9,500 nt of DNA from Verrucomicrobiales bacterium (GTDB taxonomy: Bacteria; Verrucomicrobiota; Verrucomicrobiia; Verrucomicrobiales; Akkermansiaceae): positions 1,740 to 11,239 of the forward strand of contig DMYM01000404.1 of the NCBI GenBank assembly GCA_003483645.1, written 5' to 3'. The notes under the pieces are model-generated. The model was not told the DNA's origin, ran no database searches, and worked only from the letters and a program-made list of their open reading frames with translations. The stretch's first letter is position 1. Each line of letters opens with the position of its first letter. Positions 6,412-9,500 of this stretch are shown one piece after another. A program made the position numbers and the translations under genes.

Positions 6412-9400
6412 ATGAACAGGAAACTTTCTCCTCTGGTCGCCTTGGTTTGTATTGTCACGACGGCGCATTCCGAGGACTGGCCCACCTGGCGTCACGACCC
6501 GCTCCGCAGCGGGGTGAGCGGGGAAAAGCTCGCGCCGCCGCTGGAGGAAGTGTGGGTGTTCCGCTCGCGCCAGGCACGGGACGCACCGGTCCCCACCCAG
6601 GCTCCGCAGTCATTCGCTTACCCCTGGGGCATGCATTATACGCTGCCGATCAGCTCGGCTGGCGATTCACTCTTTTTCAACAGTCACATCGATGGACGCA
6701 CGGTTTGTCTTGACGTGGCAACCGGCAGTAAGCGCTGGGAATTCGTCGCCGCCGCCGCGATGAATCGGACGCCGACTTATTACGAAAAGAGGATCTACGT
6801 CGGCAGTGACGACGGGCACGTTTATTGCCTTGATGCGGGAACGGGAAAGCTGATCTGGAAATTCAAAGCCGCGCAACGTAATCGGTGGATGCTCTCATAT
6901 GAAAAATTAACCTCAGCATGGCCTGTTCGCTCCGATGTGGCAGTCGATCGTGGGGTGGCTTATTTCACTGCGGGGATCCTGCCGCACGAGGGAACGTTCC
7001 TTTTCGCTGTGGACGCAGAGACGGGAAAGCTGATCTGGTGCAACGCATCACAGGGAGCTGCCATGCGACGGGAAGCCATTGCCCCGGCCGGTCACCTGAT
7101 CGTTTCAGGCAAAACCATCTGGGTGCCGCGCGACCACCTCGGCTACAACCAGAGCCACGGGATGCTGGTCTCGTTTGAACGTGAAACCGGAAACCATCCC
7201 GTCAAGGTGGAGGATCCGCACGCCATCCCCTACGGCGGTGATGTGCCGGTCTTCGGGGTGAGCATCGGGGACACCCGTTACCTGGGCGACGTGGCGCAGA
7301 CGGCCAGGAAGGAACAGAACAAGCCGGCAGTGAAGATCTGGGACCGGCGCGAGACGAAAGACCCCACGCACTGGACTGATGTCGACTCCGTGCTTGGTCT
7401 GCGCTCCGGAAGCAGCAAGTACCGCGTGGGTGGCGTGCATTACCGCAATGACCCGGACGCCTGCACCGTCGTCTTCGCAGGCGGCATCATTTATCATTCG
7501 ATGTTCCAGATCGATCCAGGGAAAGGCGTTGGATCCAGGATCCTCGCACGTCGTCCGGAGAACGGTGACATCCTCTGGTCAACTCAGATTCCGGAACGGG
7601 CCAACCAGCTGGTCGTCGCAAACGGTCGCCTTTTTGCCACGACTCGACGCGGGGTAATCCGCTGTTTTGCTCCCCCGGGCACGGCAAAACACGGCACCAT
7701 TACCGAGAGGATCAACGATGTAGCCGTTGGCGACCAGGAATTATTTCAATCCATTGCCACATCGATTGTGCAGCAGACTGATGTTCGCGATGGCTACGCG
7801 CTGGTTCTCGATTGCGAGAGTGGCGCCCTGGCCGAGCAGTTGGCCCGGCAAACAAATCTGTCTATCTGCGCTGTCTTTGACGACGCGGCAAAGGCGATCG
7901 CCACGAGGGTCTCCTACGCCAGGGCCAACCTGAACGGCACACGAATCACGGTTTTTCACCAGCCACCAGGCACCAAGTTGCCGTTCCCCTCTTATTATGC
8001 CGACTTGATCGTTTCGGAGGCAGCCGCAAAAGGAACATTGCCGACCAAAAAGACGATCGAGGACCTCTCGCGCATATTAAAGCCAATTCGCGGCATTGCG
8101 CTGATCGGAGGCGGCAAAACCACAGCTGATGCGTTAGGAAGATGGAACACCGCTACCCAACAGCAGGGCTGGACGATCGTGAAGAGCGGCGACGCGATCT
8201 GGAGCCGGCGGGTCCGTCCGCAACTCGCCCAATCCGGGAGCTGGACACACCAGCTCGGTGACTCCGGCAATACCGGTTCCAGTGACGATGGCGCGCTCAA
8301 GGGACCGCTGGGCGTCCTGTGGTATGGGCCACCAGTATTGCGCTACGGAAACAACAGCATGCCCGCGCGCCTGGCGCACGGCCTGATGCTGCTTCCCGTC
8401 CACAATGGCATCATCGCGTGTGATCAGTACAGCGGCCGCAAACTCTGGTACTATCCCTGCCCGGAGAACTCGCAATTCTTCATTGCTGACAAGACAGTCT
8501 ATCTCCGCAGGGAGACATTCAAGGACGACCGTCCCACCGGCAAGGCCCTGTGGGAACGCATCACTCTTGAGACGGGAAAGAAAATTGATGGTGTTGTGCT
8601 TCCCAGGATGATGGAGCAGGGAACCATCAGTCAAATGGCCGCCAGTCGTGACGGGAAGATTGTCTACGGCCACGTCCAATGGCAGAAAATCACCAAGCAG
8701 GGAGACCAGGAGATCAGGAAGGACTTCCGCTGCCTCTTCGCGGAGGATTCCGCCTCTGGAAAGCGCCTCTGGACAATCGGTGGAGTGGGACAGGAACGCC
8801 AGTGGGATAGCTGGGTGGCAATCAGTGACGGCCGCCTGTATTGCAGTATTCCCGTAACTGACACCCATCGTGAGAAAGCGCTCACCGAGATAAGAGCCTA
8901 TTTCCAGCAGCATTCCCCGGAACGGCTTAAGGATTTTGACCCTTCAAAACGTACGATCCAGGCCATGGCCGCCCTGGAGGGAACAACCGGGAGAATTCTC
9001 TACGAAGCCGGAATCGATACGACCAATGTCTTCCTTTACAGCGGTCGACGCGGTGTCCACTACAACCCGTCGATTATTCCCTTCACCATGGCCAGCGACA
9101 ACACTGTTGTCTTCGCGACCCAGAGCGGAGCTGACAAAGGTTGGCGACAATGGCCCAATGGGGCCTACAAGCCACGCACCCTGACTGTCTACGCAGGCGA
9201 CACCGGAAAGCTGCTGTGGAGCAAGCATGCCGATTACCGAACCCGGCCTGTCATCGCCAATGGAACAATCTATGCTGAACCCTGGGGCTATGACATCCAG
9301 ACCGGAGAACGCCGTCAGCGCACCCATCCGGTCACCGGCCAGAAGGCAGACTGGGCCTGGTGCCGATACGGGAAACAGTGCGGGCAGTTCTCCGCCTCAC

Positions 9401-9500
9401 GGCACTTTCTCTTTGGGCGCTCGACGGGCGTTGCTTATCACGACTTGCTCAACGACGACGGTCTCTACACGTTCTATCACAGCCGCATGAGTTGTCTCTT
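6412..9500 (+). CDS. Exported giant protein, tandem paralogue: beta-propeller / methyltransferase-like / beta-propeller (partial, 3' end outside window)
   Basis: The frame is open from the ATG at 6412 to the right edge: 1029 codons plus two bases, with no stop. Residues 1-20 are a signal peptide (MNRK start, hydrophobic core, cleavage likely AHS|ED). The mature start EDWPTWRHDP matches EDWPTYRRDP of the upstream protein; 25 of the first 39 mature residues are identical. A first propeller spans about 21-423, with blades such as DAGTGKLIW, DAETGKLIW and RPENGDILW. A methyltransferase-like Rossmann domain spans about 435-580, with motif I VLDCESGALA (465-474), the acidic ICAVFDD after strand 2, ADLIVSE, and LKPIRGIALIGG. 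The second propeller starts near WTH (611-613) and contains SGRKLW, SASGKRLW, TTGRILY and DTGKLLW. Cys1028 aligns with C1023 of the upstream protein. Whether it carries the same C-terminal binding domains cannot be seen. Function is unknown; role and location are inferred as for the paralogue, with which it is probably co-transcribed. Confidence 0.95.
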   Translation, partial: MNRKLSPLVALVCIVTTAHSEDWPTWRHDPLRSGVSGEKLAPPLEEVWVFRSRQARDAPVPTQAPQSFAYPWGMHYTLPISSAGDSLFFNSHIDGRTVCLDVATGSKRWEFVAAAAMNRTPTYYEKRIYVGSDDGHVYCLDAGTGKLIWKFKAAQRNRWMLSYEKLTSAWPVRSDVAVDRGVAYFTAGILPHEGTFLFAVDAETGKLIWCNASQGAAMRREAIAPAGHLIVSGKTIWVPRDHLGYNQSHGMLVSFERETGNHPVKVEDPHAIPYGGDVPVFGVSIGDTRYLGDVAQTARKEQNKPAVKIWDRRETKDPTHWTDVDSVLGLRSGSSKYRVGGVHYRNDPDACTVVFAGGIIYHSMFQIDPGKGVGSRILARRPENGDILWSTQIPERANQLVVANGRLFATTRRGVIRCFAPPGTAKHGTITERINDVAVGDQELFQSIATSIVQQTDVRDGYALVLDCESGALAEQLARQTNLSICAVFDDAAKAIATRVSYARANLNGTRITVFHQPPGTKLPFPSYYADLIVSEAAAKGTLPTKKTIEDLSRILKPIRGIALIGGGKTTADALGRWNTATQQQGWTIVKSGDAIWSRRVRPQLAQSGSWTHQLGDSGNTGSSDDGALKGPLGVLWYGPPVLRYGNNSMPARLAHGLMLLPVHNGIIACDQYSGRKLWYYPCPENSQFFIADKTVYLRRETFKDDRPTGKALWERITLETGKKIDGVVLPRMMEQGTISQMAASRDGKIVYGHVQWQKITKQGDQEIRKDFRCLFAEDSASGKRLWTIGGVGQERQWDSWVAISDGRLYCSIPVTDTHREKALTEIRAYFQQHSPERLKDFDPSKRTIQAMAALEGTTGRILYEAGIDTTNVFLYSGRRGVHYNPSIIPFTMASDNTVVFATQSGADKGWRQWPNGAYKPRTLTVYAGDTGKLLWSKHADYRTRPVIANGTIYAEPWGYDIQTGERRQRTHPVTGQKADWAWCRYGKQCGQFSASRHFLFGRSTGVAYHDLLNDDGLYTFYHSRMSCL
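6841..7038 (+). repeat. Exact 18-base repeat in adjacent propeller blades, spaced 180 bases
   Basis: The same 18 bases, encoding TGKLIW, occur at 6841-6858 and 7021-7038. The spacing is exactly 60 codons. The motif is the conserved Gly-Lys/Trp corner of PQQ-like propeller blades, so amino-acid similarity is expected; complete identity at the synonymous positions is a little more than blade homology alone needs. Confidence 0.85.

Noticed and set aside
6381..6713. Plus-strand frame of 110 codons beginning with the last codons of the first propeller gene
   Set aside because: It overlaps the signal peptide and first blade of the second gene in another frame; the 6412 frame aligns with the paralogue, this one does not.
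8134..8913. Minus-strand open frame of 259 codons opposite the second propeller gene
   Set aside because: The plus frame is continuous from 6412 and aligns with the paralogue throughout; the minus frame is a shadow.
1664..9500. PQQ-dependent alcohol or glucose dehydrogenase
   Set aside because: There is no CxxCH haem site, no adjacent-Cys ring and no recognisable PQQ-contact set; only the structural blade motif is shared.

Overview
The window looks like chromosomal DNA of a member of the PVC superphylum, most likely Verrucomicrobiota, Lentisphaerota or Planctomycetota. This is inferred from three things. The chorismate synthase resembles those I remember from Verrucomicrobiota. There are very large exported PQQ-like beta-propeller proteins with an EDWP-type mature N-terminus and an internal methyltransferase-like domain, a family I know mainly from PVC bacteria. 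Coding is dense and GC-rich, and clear Shine-Dalgarno sites are absent before several genes. No species can be named from the sequence alone.

Layout. At the left edge, bases 1-47 on the minus strand hold the first 15 codons of a divergent gene with a good ribosome binding site. A short intergenic stretch (48-190) follows. aroC (191-1294, +) is complete and housekeeping. Nineteen bases later comes a possible small membrane protein of 114 residues (1314-1658, +), perhaps a remnant of a CvpA-type protein. Five bases after its stop begins a 1574-residue exported multidomain protein (1664-6388, +). It has a signal peptide, a first beta-propeller, a Rossmann/methyltransferase-like domain, a second beta-propeller, a malectin-like domain, a NEW3/Ig-like domain and a DNRLRE/CBM96-like C-terminal domain. 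Twenty-three bases further on begins a tandem paralogue (6412 to beyond 9500, +). It has the same signal peptide / propeller / methyltransferase-like / propeller order, and its frame is open to the right edge, so its C-terminus is not visible.

How the genes fit together. The two giant proteins are clearly diverged duplicates (25 of the first 39 mature residues identical) and are probably co-transcribed. Both should be exported. The first carries domains typical of carbohydrate binding, so a role at the cell surface or in the periplasm, perhaps around extracellular polysaccharide, is a reasonable inference; no catalytic activity can be read from either. aroC has no evident functional link to them. 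The most notable signals are the exported methyltransferase-like domain, whose glycine-rich SAM motif is degenerate in the same way in both paralogues, a recent-looking 24-bp in-frame tandem duplication in the first paralogue, and the C-terminal stack of binding domains. No tRNA, rRNA, CRISPR array, insertion sequence or convincing terminator was seen.
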